Source: Leucocoprinus leucothites
Taxonomy: Eukaryota; Basidiomycota; Agaricomycetes; Agaricales; Agaricaceae
Length of the DNA stretch: 64,000 nucleotides
NCBI GenBank assembly: GCA_013368445.1
Contig: JAACJO010000011.1
Location: forward strand, 1,550,001-1,614,000
Direction: 5' to 3'
The notes below the pieces were generated by a model. It saw nothing but the letters and a program-made list of their open reading frames with translations, had not been told where the DNA came from and made no database searches. This document shows positions 22,972 through 34,380 of the stretch, in pieces (position 1 is the stretch's first letter; each line of letters begins with the position of its first letter). A program made the position numbers and the translations under genes.

Positions 22972-23286
22972 TATGGGTTATTACAGAGACAACTGTACCG
23001 GCTAGACTTCGTTAGACTGACTTTGCCGTAAATACCAGGAGCCTCCAACTATGCATCATTGATCAGTTATCAAAATCATCTAACTATGCAGAAGAAATAA
23101 GTACATATTTCCTGGTGCAGGAGTCTGCGTCAACGATGTCATTGCAGTCCTCCTCAACTTTGCTGGAATAAAACGCGTAGATAATTGCATGAACCCTGAT
23201 GCCAAGCTTTACTTAGGCGCTCTTCGTATGTGGTTTGACATTTGGACTTGTCCTCTCAAGTTTGCACTACTCCTCAGGTGTTGGCC

Positions 23287-24536
23287 ATGTTCAAATTTCC
23301 TCTCTTTTCCACAGCTATACTGGCTGTCATATTCGCTCGTTTTGCCTGTGCCATAGATTCTTCGAAAATGCAGCCAACTAGGGAGCTTACATGCTCTGAG
23401 ATTAACACTTACACCCCCTTTACGCGTTTCGCGAGTGCCGCCTACTGCCAACCCGAGGCAATATAATCATGGAGCTGTGGAGGTATATCATCCGTGCTTT
23501 CTTGGTTTTTCTTTCTTGACATCGTCTGTATTTCGTAGAAGATTGTGCCGCGAACCCAGGCTTTGTGCCCCATGTGACAGGCGGTGACAGACTCCTCGTA
23601 CAGTTCTGTTTGTGATTCCTCCTTGCTTTCCCTGTTTATCTATTCAAGCTTTGAGTACTGCAGGGTATGTTGGGTTCTCGGCTTCCCTTAAATCTGTAAT
23701 TGTCACGCACCAAGGAACGGACTATAACCGCCTGTAGGTCTCTTCGAAGGACCAACTCAGCACGAAAATTAATACTCTCCATCAAGCGAACCCCTGATAA
23801 CAGACAGTAACATTATATTGAAGAACCTCAATTCAAGCCTCTTCCCGGGAGTTCCCTCTTCTGTCTGAGTTCATAGTGGTTTCGCAGATGGTCACTCCAG
23901 GTCGGTCGCTACTGTTGTTATTGCTATTTAACAACTTCATAGATGGGTATAGGTCTGCTGTGAGTATACTGTCCGCTCTACGGGAGGCCATCTTAAGGCA
24001 CAACGCAGGGAAGGTGATGATTGTTGGACATTCCCTTGGCGGAGCCCTTGCGCTACTGGATGGTGTTTTTCTACCACTTCATTTTAGTGATGTCACATTT
24101 CGTACGATTGTCTATGGAATGTCGAGGGTGAGTTCCCATCCTAGAGACTAGTGTGGTATCTCACCGAGAGAATAAAATAGGTCGGTAATCAAGCATTCGC
24201 CGACTATGTTGACGCCCACGTTCCGTTCACACATATTAACAATCAACAGGATCCTGTTCCCCTTCTCCCACGTAAGCCTTGAGCAGTTTTCATTTTTTCA
24301 TGTGTAGGCTTATTATCTTTGCGGCCCGCGCGACGTCAGCTCGAATTTTGGGGTATCGTCAAACTTCAGGCGAGATACATATCGTTGAAAACAAGGAATG
24401 GATATCCTGTCCTGGTCAAGATAATTCAAATCCCCAGTGTACCGCGGGTCGAATTCGGACCAATCTCAATGATCATTTCGGCCCATATAACGGTATTATT
24501 ATGGGAGCGAAATGCCCAACTGCTTCCCGGTCATAG
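23287..24536 (+). pseudogene. Class 3 (fungal) secreted lipase, disrupted
   Basis: Starts ATG 23287 with a signal-peptide-like head (MFKFPLFSTAILAVIFARFA). Then follow the family blocks AYCQPEAI, SWSCG/DCAANPGF, IVTHQGTD, the nucleophile elbow VGHSLGGALALLDGV near 24025-24065, YGMSRVGNQAFADYVDAHV, FTHINNQQDPVPLLP, GEIHIVENKEW and CPGQDNSNPQC. This is Lipase_3 (PF01764), whose enzymes hydrolyse triacylglycerols outside the cell. Introns are visible near 23484-23539, 23609-23663, 23736-23806 and 24271-24344. I cannot remove a TAA after PEAI (about 23467) or a TGA in the block before HSGF (about 23868) by splicing, so the copy looks like a pseudogene. The Ser and Asp of the catalytic triad are still present. 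Confidence 0.75.
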
Positions 24537-24970
24537 TGCAAATATGCAGTATTAAATCTAATATTGCCTTTTAATATTGTTATATACCTAAGAGTTTCCA
24601 CAGTCAATAATACCATGCCTATCGCAAATCTCGTCTTGTTGGCCAGGTCCCAGGTCTGCATTTGTCAGAAACAAAGGCAAAGTTTGCTCATATGCAACGA
24701 TGTAATGTGTCGTCGTTTTTCTGATATTTTTGGACTTGATCACAATTAAGCAGCATTGAAGCCAGACGCCCAGGGGTTAGACAACACGTATGTATTTCTT
24801 GCAAATTTACATAAGAGCTTAAAGAGACACGCCACAGTTCCAAAAGGATATTAAATAACTGAAGAATTCCCACTTGGATTAGCCCTTTACTGGAGCTCCG
24901 CAGGAAGAGCATCGTAGCTAAACACCCCTTGCATTAACGAAAAATATTTCGGTGAAGCGAGTGAAAGGAC
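24537..24970. other. Intergenic, between convergent lipase and laccase genes
   Basis: AT-rich, with no supported gene. Presumably holds the 3' ends of both flanking genes. Confidence 0.6.
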
Positions 24971-27133
24971 TCACGCAGGGCAGAGACCCTCCCATGCCTG
25001 GTTGGGTTGGACATTCTTGCGAGTGGCAGCGGGATCAACGAGCTGAACTGAAGCGAGGCCAGCGAACTTGTGCCAGAAGATGTGGCAATGGAACAAGAAG
25101 GGGCCTAGCCGATGGGCATCACAACATGGTCGTAAACACGAATACTGAAATATAAATACATACCAGTGTTCTGGGTGGTGAAGCGGATGGTGGTTCCAGT
25201 GCCTCCGACACCGACAACCTATCGAAGCCATTAACCAACCAAATCGTGGTAGGAGGAAAAATGAGGACATACGTCACGAGAGATGGGGTTGACAGTGTTG
25301 GTCTGGTTGGAGGTCATGGACTTGATGACTTGCATAGGCATCTTATCGAATCCCGTGTTAACACACACTCAGTTGAATCAGGATAAAACCATCGACTCAC
25401 GCCGTGCATATGGAATGGGTGAGCATCATCATCATCGGTGGGAGGGAAAACAACTTCCACGGTCTTGCCCGCAGGAAGGATGAAGGTATTTTCAGTAACG
25501 TTGAAGTCAGTTTGGTTAGTTGCGCCGTCAAGGACCTCCTCGAGAGTGGGGGTCTGAGGTGGGAGGTAAGAGACACCGTTGATGTTCCATTGCGCCTTTC
25601 CAGTGGTCTAAAATCAAGAAAGCAATCAGACACACTAAAAAAAGTCAAGTTTTTGGGGTGAACGTACGACGACGAGGTTAAAGGTAAGGGTGACATCGGG
25701 GTTTCTGACTCTAGTGGGGACGAGGGGACGGAGATCGGCTTCAACAAGGGCACCATCGTCGGGACCGGCAGTCATCGGGGTGGTCGGGTCCACCTTAGGA
25801 GCACCAGCATAGCGGATGATAGCACGAGAGAGAGTGGCGTTCTCTGTTATTTCCCAAATGAGTAATCGGGTCTCTTACCCACAAGAGAGAATACGTACGG
25901 TGAAGGTTGTTGGCTGGGTTTCCACCGACGAAGGGAGCGTTGAACCAATAGTTGCCAACTGCTTGGTCGGCTTTGACCTAATTAAATAATCGTTATTTGT
26001 CGCCCGGTTCTAGCAGAAAAGTGAATACTGACGACAACATCGTAACGTTGACCAGCGAGCATTTCCATCTTCTTGACAGTCAGGGGACGGGTGTTAGTAC
26101 CGTCGGCCGCAATGACAGCTGCGTTCTTAGGTCAGCAATGAGGGTAAATACACGAGTAAAGTTCACTGACTCATATCATGGTTATCGATGGAGACAGTGA
26201 AGACATTACGAGCAGATTCGTTGATGATGCGGAAGCGGTAGCGCTTGCCCTTGACGACATTAATGACAGCCCAGGGGACCTCAGGTCCACCTTGGAAGCG
26301 ACCGATACCGTTGACGGTGCCAGAGTCAGAGACAGGAACGATACCAGTGGCAACGTAGCCGTCGAGGAGAGGGAGCGTGGATCTTTGCCACCAATCGGCA
26401 ACTTGAATGATCTATGAATATCGCGTTGAGCTGTCAGCTTCCGAGAATAAAAGAAAAGAATACACATACAGTGTTGACGTCATCAACGTCATACAAGCTC
26501 CTGTGCGGGTCCGCAGGGTCGTAAATAATGAGAGGCCCACGGAATCCCTAGCGGCTCATAGGTGAGCAACGCATTTTTTTCAATTGGCCTGAGAAACCTA
26601 CATCGACGTATTGTACGCTCAACTCGGAGTGGTACCAGAAACTACCGGCCTGGCCGTTAGGGTTGGCCTCATAGGTGAAACTAGAGCCAGGGCCAACGGG
26701 GCAAGCGTTGACGAAGGGTTCGGCTTCCTCAAAAACGTTCTGGCTGTTGAAGTTGATACCGTCGAAGTTAAAAGCAGTTGAACGACGCATGGTCGGGTCG
26801 GTCTGGCTTCCATTTAGTATTTGTCCCGTACATGATTGGCTGAAACTCGAACTTACCAACTTGTTGTTCATAGTAACTCTGAGGGTCTGACCCTTGGTGG
26901 CCAAGATGGGAGGGCCGGGGTATTGACCGTTAGCAACAACAGTGCCTAGTGCGTATGTGAGAAAAATATGCAATCGAAAACACAAAGGATAACGTACTCC
27001 TAGTGAAGCCATCGGGGGCAAGGTTGGCGTTAACAACGTCGATGGTAACAGACTTGACGGAGTCCGTGTCCCGAGTGAGGGCCGCGCCAATGGCCGTCTG
27101 GACGAAGGCGAGGAATGCTAAGTAACACTTCAT
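24971..27133 (-). CDS. Laccase-like multicopper oxidase lacking most ligands of copper motifs 1 and 2
   Basis: The start ATG at 27133 opens a signal peptide ([17 protein letters not shown]). About ten short introns interrupt the gene, which ends in TGA at 24971-24973. The order fits a three-domain laccase: [20 protein letters not shown], then the L1 region, [10 protein letters not shown] (L2), [45 protein letters not shown] (L3, about 25402-25424) and [13 protein letters not shown] (L4, about 25063-25094). L3 and L4 keep all their copper ligands. At L1, where laccases have HWHG, this protein reads FNFDGIN (about 26757-26775); at L2 the WYHSH motif is WYHSE. Three of the four His ligands of the first two motifs are therefore missing, so a normal trinuclear cluster, and with it oxygen reduction, is not expected. 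The frame is otherwise clean, so it may be a non-laccase product rather than a dead gene. Confidence 0.85.
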
Positions 27134-27207
27134 GCTGTCGCCAAAGTTGAGGTTCGATCAGTCAATGTACACCGATGCGATGAGGCAAATCCCTGCTTGT
27201 CCCTACC

Positions 27208-27215
27208 CTTTTATA
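27208..27215 (-). promoter_or_regulatory. TATA box of the multicopper oxidase gene
   Basis: TATAAAAG on the minus strand, 75 nt upstream of the ATG at 27133. Spacing and sequence fit a core promoter. Confidence 0.5.
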
Positions 27216-29004
27216 CCATTCCATCCTTCCCTTTTCCATTGGTATATTTCTTTCCATTCATCATTTACTCACAGTCTACTAATCCCCAGATCGTTAATCT
27301 GCCTGTCAGAGAGAAGAAAGAGACATTTTAGTCAAAAATCCACGCGTGAGGCGTCAAGAGAATTTCATACCTACTGTTTTCAGGTGTGCCTGCGACAGTA
27401 AACGTACATAGTCTTGACCCGGTGAGGAAGTTCTTCCACAAAAGAAGTACGTCCTTGAGCCGATGGTAGTTGTCACGTACACGGTAAATCTGCCGGTGAA
27501 AGGCAAAGCAGATATCAGTCCGTTGGCATTGGCTTCCCCTTTGTCGGATCCGATGTATATTCTGATCTTGTCGATGCGCACAATGAGCGCGAGCAATTAA
27601 ATTGGACATGTGAGCAAACACGGTCTGTTCGTCATGGGATGTCTGCAGGCACAAAGGAAAGGGGTGGAGTTGATTAGTTTTCACTAAAACGCTCCATAAC
27701 AGTATCCCATACATTGAAAATGCCTGGACACGACCACGAGAACATGTCATGATGTAGGCTGTGAACCGGAAGTATGCAGGAACAAGTGGGAGAATGATTC
27801 CTTGTTTCTTGTTACGAAGAGGGGTGAGTCGGTTCCGCCGGCGGTTATACGACGCGAAAAAATGCCGCTGAATAGTAAAGGATGTACCTCGTAAAATTGG
27901 CCGCGAAAATGCCTTCCGTTCATTGGCGCTTCTCTGTGTGTAGATGGGAAATGGACCTAGACATCTTGAGAAGCTCAATGAGCGTTGCCATTGATAGGAA
28001 GGTTCAAGAACTTCTTTGTTTCGTAATAGAATGGGTGGGTATGAAAATTCGCAAAGGGGTGCTGTTCCTCAAAAGAGACTGGGTGTAATGAGAAAGTTAC
28101 AGTGAAATGGATTAGTCGTGGTTATGGGGGAAAAGGTATTCAGATTAGCGGGCTGTTTGGGCCTAACATTAGCCACTATCCTTCCCGTGTAGTGTGGGTA
28201 ATGGGTAAGGGAAGGGCTTTCCTATAACGGAAACTAGAAAATTCGGACTTGTTCGACGTCGGTATCAACCCCACGGTGGAGAGCAGCGGAACAGGGCCTC
28301 GAAAGTGGAGTTGCGACTCTATAAGCCACTTTGAACTTCGAACGGACTTGGCTTTAATGCCCAGTGACTTGGTTCATACGTACAAGGATCGCCGCCAAGC
28401 TGATTGTCGTCTACGGTGCTTTGGAAATGACCAGGAATATGGTAGTGATGTGCCCGTCATTACGGCTCTCTTATTGGCTCAAATCAATGAGGTTAAGCAA
28501 CCTGAAGTGACCCATGATGGGCACTTAGCGTCCCACGTTTTGCTGATGGCAGGGTCCTGACTCACATAGAAAAGTGCTGGGCGTCTGATGCTGGTGGGTG
28601 TGAAGGTGAGACTCGTGAGAGCCAAGCATGAGTGTGAGAGGATGAGGAGCTGATTCGTGGTACAGTTGAGAGTCTGGGGTATGTTATCAAAATATGTTTA
28701 AAGCATAGTCCCAATAACAAATCCGCTCCCAGGGTAAGGTCAACAACAAGGTTCAAGATCGCACCCCACACGGTGGTTTTCTCGCGGTGGAACGCTACCT
28801 TGGTAAGAGGCCCCAAGAGTTTGGTCACATGGGCAGCAAGAGAAATAATCAACCTTGTATTGCGGGTGCTGATGACAAACAAGGCAGAGTAGTTTATGTG
28901 TGGATGAATTGATAGTCAATGTGCGAAGCAAGTGGATGAACAGCCACATTACAAGCTGTGTAACGTACGTGAATATAGAATCTGGACAAGTAAGATGCAG
29001 GAGC
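27216..29004. other. Intergenic, no supported gene
   Basis: Open stretches exist (for example minus strand 27354-27596, reading IDKIRIYIGSDKGEANANG), but none has recognisable motifs, partner exons or a credible start. The minus-strand stretch around 27354-27978 is the best candidate for a gene or gene relic. Confidence 0.4.
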
Positions 29005-29710
29005 TCATTCTTGCGACTTCTCCTCCAAGACGACGATTTGAGGACGTGCCCTGTTAAGTGAACGACGCGGTAGAGGTTTGATGGGTCGTACCGGGACAAA
29101 CGATGTGATAATCTCGGACGACGCGTCAGAGTCGATGTCGGAATCTTGATCAACCTCCTCTGAAGAGGACGAGGAGGAGGTGGATGACATTTCAGTGTCG
29201 TGATCGTCCCGGGCCTTTTTGCTCCTATCTTCGAACACGCCGAGACCGAGGTTCTGGATACAAAGATGAGAGTGTGTGAAGTGGAGGCGTGTGCAAAACT
29301 CACCATTTGAATGTACTGGTCCATACTCTCACTGATGTGCTCGAGATTTACGCTATCCGGATCCTCCTGCATACGCTGGCTGAGGGTCTCATTGGAGGCT
29401 TGGATCTGAGGAAGAAATGCTTGGACTCGAGCAAGAACTATGCTTAGAGTCAGAATGTATCCATACGGCCAAATATCATGCACAGACGGTCAGAAGGAGG
29501 GTGAATGGGGAACGTAGACCTGGATCCAAAGTCGAACTTCTGTACGCCGGGTTGTGTCTGTGGCTTGCTATCACTGTTGAGCTTTTCAAGTAAATTCTCT
29601 GATGAAGTGTCAGATTACTTGTACGAGGCGCGACTACACAACGTACGGATGCGATTCTGCCTCTTGTCGTCGTCCTCAACATCGAGGACAATGTTGTTGT
29701 TGTCGTCCAT
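29005..29710 (-). CDS. NOPCHAP1-like protein (DUF4598), box C/D snoRNP assembly chaperone
   Basis: Four exons: 29710-29647, 29598-29520, one from about 29447 holding the conserved core, and the last from about 29254 ending at 29005. The core VLARVQAFLPQIQASNETL closely matches the LLDQVQTFLPQMARANEKL region of human NOPCHAP1 (C12orf45), and YIQMNLGLGVFE matches its VIQMDVALFEM part. The tail is Ser/Asp/Glu-rich and then basic, as in the human protein. NOPCHAP1 is known to link NOP58 to the R2TP chaperone during box C/D snoRNP assembly in the nucleus; that role here is by homology. The exons join in frame (TCCAG to C, giving SSIVLARV). It is head to head with DUS1 across 75 nt, so the two RNA-biogenesis genes probably share a promoter. 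Confidence 0.7.
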
Positions 29711-29785
29711 GACAAACAAGTCAGAATGATCGCAGCACAGCCACGTGCTCCTCTTTTCACAATTCTCCACTTCCTCTCTCGGCTA
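29711..29785. promoter_or_regulatory. Short bidirectional promoter region (NOPCHAP1-like / DUS1)
   Basis: Only 75 nt separate the two divergent start codons (29710 on minus, 29786 on plus). If an upstream in-frame ATG at 29726 were used for DUS1, the gap would be 15 nt. No TATA box is evident. Confidence 0.55.
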
Positions 29786-31491
29786 ATGGCATCCCTCCCG
29801 GCCACCACAAAACTTGGGGGCTATGACTTGTACAAAAATGTCCTGGGCTCTCCAAAGTACATTGTAGCTCCTATGGTAGACCAGAGCGAGCTGGTGTGTT
29901 GCTCCTATCATCATTTTTGACTCTTAGCTCATTGTAGGACTAGGCCTGGCGAAGATTGTCACGGAGATATGGAGCTCAGGTTTGTCATCTGTGGTACACA
30001 GGAGAAGCTTTGCTGAACAAAAGAAACAGGTGATTTACTCACCCATGATCAATGCAAAAGTCAGTTTTACCTCAAAAAAAGGCCTCGCGAACGTTTTTGT
30101 GGGACTGATCTGAATCTTCTCAGATGTTTGCTACGCAGTCGAATAAATACTATCGGGAACTCAACTTCAACACGACCTGCGGCGAGGAGGGCGACCCTAC
30201 GGTCGATCGACCGCTTGTCGTTCAGTTCTGCGCCAATGACCCTGACCAATTGCTCGCTTCTGCCAGAATTGTAGAGCCATACTGCGATGCTGTCGATATC
30301 AACCTCGGCTGTCCACAGGATATCGCCAAGAAGGGGAAATATGGTGCGTTTCTCCAGGACGATTGGGACCTCATATACAAACTCAGTGCGTGATTTGTCT
30401 TCTTCACCCTCAGCATGAACCCTGAAGCTTTTCTCCTACCTCAGTCAATATCCTCCACACAAATCTTTCCATACCCGTGACCGCCAAGTTCCGTGTCTTT
30501 CCTACCGTCGAGAAGACCGTCGCATACGCGAAAATGCTCGAAAGTGCTGGAGCTCAGATCCTCACCTGCCACGGCCGAATACGAGAGCAACGAGGTGTCA
30601 ACACGGGCTTGGCAGATTGGTCAAAAATCCGAGCAGTCAAGGAAGCCGTTACCGTACCCGTCTTCGCCAACGGCAACATCTTATACCAATCGGATATCTT
30701 CAGATGTTTGGAGGCCACTGGTGCTGACGGCGTCATGAGCGCCGAGGGGCAGCTGTACAACCCTGCTCTCTTTAATGGCCTTACATCCTCATCGACACCT
30801 TCCTCTCCCTCTACATCGCTGTCACTCTCCCCTTTGGATCCAGATTATCTCTCTGACGAACAGATTCTACTCCGTCAGCCACGACATTGTGACCTTGCAA
30901 TTGAATATCTCAACATCGTACTTTCGCAAAAGACGCCAACGACGGTGAGTGCCGTCAAGGGTCATCTGTTCAAGATCATGCGACCGGGTTTGGTGAAGGA
31001 AAAAGACCTGAGAGAGAAGCTCGGAAAGGTCAAAGTCAATCCGAAGGCTCCGAGACCTGGCTACGAGGAGTACTTGCGAGTGTGTCAAGAGCTGAAAGAG
31101 AGAATGGAGGTACGCTTCGATCCATTGCAATGTGAAACTCCAGCCATCAACGTTTGATCAGCGAGATGAGAAGGCTGCGGCCGGCAAACCCCTCAAGGAC
31201 CTCATAGAAATCGATGCTACTACTGGACTTCAAGTTATGCCCCATTGGCTCGCACAAGCATACTTCCGACCTCCCCCTCCACCAAAACCTGAGCCTCAGC
31301 CCAGTATGTATGTTTTCTTTCACGTGACAGAAACCAATTGAGCTGAATTTACAGAAAAGGCAACACCGAGTAAGCGCTCGTTGACTGACTCGGAAACAAA
31401 GTCAGCAGGTGAAGGGGGGGAGACGAAACGAGTGAAGCTGGATAATATCTTGGAGAATATTTGTCCTGCGGAGGTCGGGATATCTGCCTAA
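29786..31491 (+). CDS. DUS1: tRNA-dihydrouridine synthase 1 (DUS1)
   Basis: FMN enzyme that reduces uridine 16/17 in the tRNA D-loop (family knowledge). Visible blocks: [13 protein letters not shown] (FMN-binding start), [40 protein letters not shown] with the catalytic Cys, [24 protein letters not shown] and [16 protein letters not shown] preferred the ATG at 29786 to 29726 because family members start just before this point. Introns fall near 29893-29945, 29979-30029, 30061-30121 and 30386-30452, with two more in the C-terminal part. A Ser/Pro/Thr-rich insert lies at about 30785-30840 and the tail is Lys/Pro-rich. The stop is TAA at 31489-31491. It appears intact. Confidence 0.92.
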
Positions 31492-31907
31492 GGCTCTAAA
31501 CTCATTTGGCCCTTGGTAGTCATTGAATACACGACATCACGCCGTGCCTCTTGTCCGTCACAAAGGACCTTCCCCACAAGTGAACTTAGTTCCGTCTTGT
31601 TGTCGACGTAGAACTAGAGAGCTGGCGATTGCTTTCGACCTGCTAATGCCTTGGATTGGTGATAAAGTGCCCTCAACAAGCTCCCAGTCCAACTCGTCAT
31701 AATACTGTATCATATTAAATCGAATCAGTAGAAGCACTGTCACCCAGCGGTCGATCCCACCGGCGTTTATCACTCAGCTGTCATAACAAACCTTCTTTTT
31801 CCTGATGGTCCACTAAGGTTTAATGAGAGATAAGCCTAAAATCTTGCTGGAAACCCTCTTATTCTGTAGTATCGACCCGATGATACAGTGGATACGCGAG
31901 TACACAA
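31492..31907. other. Intergenic, between convergent DUS1 and NLR1
   Basis: Minus strand 31558-31773 is open and protein-like (MIQYYDELDWELVEG) and could be an extra 3' exon of the NACHT gene. Otherwise nothing is supported. Confidence 0.4.
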
Positions 31908-34380
31908 TTAGCCTCCCATAAATCTAGCCCTATATTTCGAGGAAATCGCAAGTCGCAAAGCAATGGGGCGTTTCCTTCCAAGCCGGAGATAGATTGTATG
32001 TTCACGAGAAGAGCTAGGGTGAAGCCCAAATGGCAAAATAAAGGCACGAGGGTCGACTTCCTGATGAATAATCGAATTCTCCCCTGGTGGCACTGGATCA
32101 ATCTCGGCTAGCCAACAGTCAATGGCTATGAAGCTGTGCCGAAGGCCCTAACCAGTTCAACAGACAGTTAGAATGATTCATATCGTAGAACATAAGTCTA
32201 GTCTCTCACCAACGAAGCTAACCACCGTATGAAGTACGCAAAGTCTTTCGTCTCATGTTCCCACCACCTGACAAAATCAAGATTGAAATCGAATTTCTCC
32301 AACACTTCTATCAATGTTGCTTCATAGTCTTTGGGTACGCGAGAACATGCTTTCCAGCAAGGTGCGAATGAAAACTTGCAGAGCGAAGCAAGCACAACGC
32401 TGCGAGTAGTGTTAGGCGGAATCCACGTGAGGTCCGGCACCATTCGTCCTATGCGCGTGTTAGTCAACTGAATCATCTCTGTTGGAAACGAGTAGAAAAT
32501 TACTTGACGGATTTTTGTGACCGTAATTCAACCACTGAAGGCCTCGAAATGCGACGCCGACGTGGACTGGATCCCCATCTAGGGAAAACTTTCCTGAGCG
32601 AGTTTTGTCCAATAAGTAGTCAGGGAAAGATGCATGATAGGTCTGTATAGGGCTCTCCCCTGCCTCCGAGGTAGGAGGGACAGAGACCACCGAGTGTAAA
32701 TGTCGAAGTGCACGATAGAAGGAGGCTTGAGTTAGTCCAAGAAAGTTGGCGTGAGCCGCAACGGTGAGATGCCTGTTGTTGTACAAAATGAAGAGGCCGA
32801 GAATGCGTTGAGTGGTGGGAAGTATATTCGCAGGGATGTCGGAGAGTATTCGTGTATAAAGGAGGTCAAGAGCAAGGAGAGGGTTGGCATCCTCTGAGCC
32901 TCCGGTACGTTCGAGGAACCTGAGGCAGATTTCGAGTTGGCCAGAAGGATCGTCATAGTCCTTGTCACCGATAAACCGAATAATGAATGCCGCGAATCCA
33001 AGGTGGCCCGACGCGCTACTGGCTATAAAAAGAATCTGAGCTTTGGTTGGCCAGTCTTCCGTGACCTGGTCGGGATATCTCTGCCTAATCTCTGCAAAAC
33101 CCCTATCAAGAATGCGCCTGGCGTCTTTCTGTGCTTCATTATCGTCGACTTCTAGCTTCTCATGGACACATACAGCTTTACACGTGCTGCTAGCAAAAAT
33201 GACCTTGAGGTCGGGCTCAGGTCGACTGCATATCATCCAGCGAAGCCTTAAACCAGCGCCCTCCAGCTGAGCATGGTGGCCAATCATCTCGACAAACTCG
33301 CGTTGAGCTTCACGATCATTACATTCATCGAGTCCATCGAGAATGATCAAGAAAGTTGTCTGGACAATGGTCTGAAGCTGAGACGTGAGAGAGAGAAAGG
33401 GGCTGATGATGAGCTCCCAGAACTGAGATCGACGGTTCCTATTGAGAACCAGGGGATCTTTGACGAGTTTCCGAGTGACGATGCGCTGATACTCCGGAAA
33501 GTGCAAAGCGAGCTGATAGACAAGAGTTGGAATGACAAGGTCGGGGTCCGATCGATTATTTGGTCGCGAGAAAAAGAAGACTGCGCCCAAAAGCCCTTCT
33601 TTCTTCAGCTCCTCTGCCACGGTTTGCGCTATCGCCGACTTGCCTACTCCAGCCGGCCCCGATAACCAAAGTAAGGGGTGAGACCCCTGGATTCTTCTTC
33701 CCCACTGAACGATGCGACTGCGCACAGCCTGGCGAGTATCCTCATTACACCGTGGTACGTATCCGCGGTCTTTCGAGTCAAGCATTGCACCCGGCATCCC
33801 TTTTGCTGCGAGTTCTTTGAGAGCTAAAGGATATGGTGAGCAGGATTCAACGAACCCTCTGTTTGATTATTGATCCTCACCGTTCTCCGCCTGTCTCTCC
33901 TCTTCTGCTTCCCTTTCCTCTTCAATCCGTCTCTCTTCCCTTCTCCTCCTCTCCTGATCTTCTCGCCTTTCTTCGTCTGTCCTACCGCCATGATGCATGT
34001 TCGCATTGTGAATGACAAAATGATGGGAATTAGAGAAGGCACCTAAAAGATGAATCCATCAACTTTTGGTCGCTACTACAGTAGGTCAGGCTGTATTTTT
34101 CACTGACCTCCTGGAGCTGTCGCGTTATTTAGACCATGTACAGTCGGAGCTGTGCGAGCATCCTGCGCTGCGTCTTGATAAAGTTTAGGCAATGCTGGAA
34201 GAGGTTTGCCGGTTTGGATGCGACCCCTCTTGTTCTCTATCAAGTGCAATTAGCCATTGCAACAAGAGAAAATCGGTGACGTGAAATACCTGAGGGGCGC
34301 TTCCGACTAATGCTGTGACCTGCGGCAGGTTTCACGGGGGGGAGGACTGAGCTAGTCGATGGATCTACTCCTGTTGGCAT
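31908..34380 (-). CDS. NACHT-domain NLR-like protein (NLR1)
   Basis: ATG at 34380. First exons encode a Pro/Arg-rich head; a small exon (34042 down to about 33880) then encodes AFSNSHHFVIHNANMHHGG followed by a Glu/Arg-rich helical spacer (EERREDQERRRREERRIEEE). The NACHT exon (33797-32460) has Walker A GPAGVGKSAIAQT, an FFFSRP block, Walker B FLIILDGLDECND and RWMICSRPEP (sensor region), then a helical STAND-type arm. Two more exons (32476-32198 and about 32145-31908) give a conserved WKACSRVPKD region and a short beta-rich C-terminal domain. Fungal NLRs are signalling ATPases used in non-self recognition and cell death; the role here is inferred. No WD40, TPR or ankyrin repeats are present. 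The exact 5' end is unsure: protein-like sequence upstream to 34755 might be further exons. Confidence 0.8.

Larger units (their letters stand above)
12178..22995. mobile_element. Outer terminal-inverted-repeat element (about 0.75 kb before insertions)
   Basis: The left end CAGTTGTCTCTG (12178-12189) continues into TGATAACCCATA. The right end, reverse-complemented (about 22972-22995), is CAGTTGTCTCTG followed by TAATAACCCATA. Just inside both ends the unit TAACCCATA recurs (near 12191, 12207, 12225, 22920, and inverted at 22973), with close variants in between. The 9-bp flanks TACCTACTA and TACCGGCTA match at 7 of 9 positions, which would fit a Mutator-like 9-bp duplication. A hAT element was inserted at 12265. 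No transposase belonging to this element is visible, so it is probably non-autonomous. Confidence 0.65.

Noticed and set aside
27328..27978. Long minus-strand open frame (217 codons) upstream of the multicopper oxidase
   Set aside because: Arg/His/Cys-rich, random-looking composition, no motif, no partner exons. Part of 27354-27596 in another frame looks slightly better, but neither can be supported as a gene.
28249..28560. Plus-strand open frame of 103 codons
   Set aside because: No motif, no promoter, no splice partner; length is within chance for this composition.
29786..30830. DUS1 insertion of Ser/Thr/Pro residues as a sign of gene damage
   Set aside because: The insert is in frame, all catalytic blocks flank it intact, and low-complexity loops are common in fungal DUS1 proteins.
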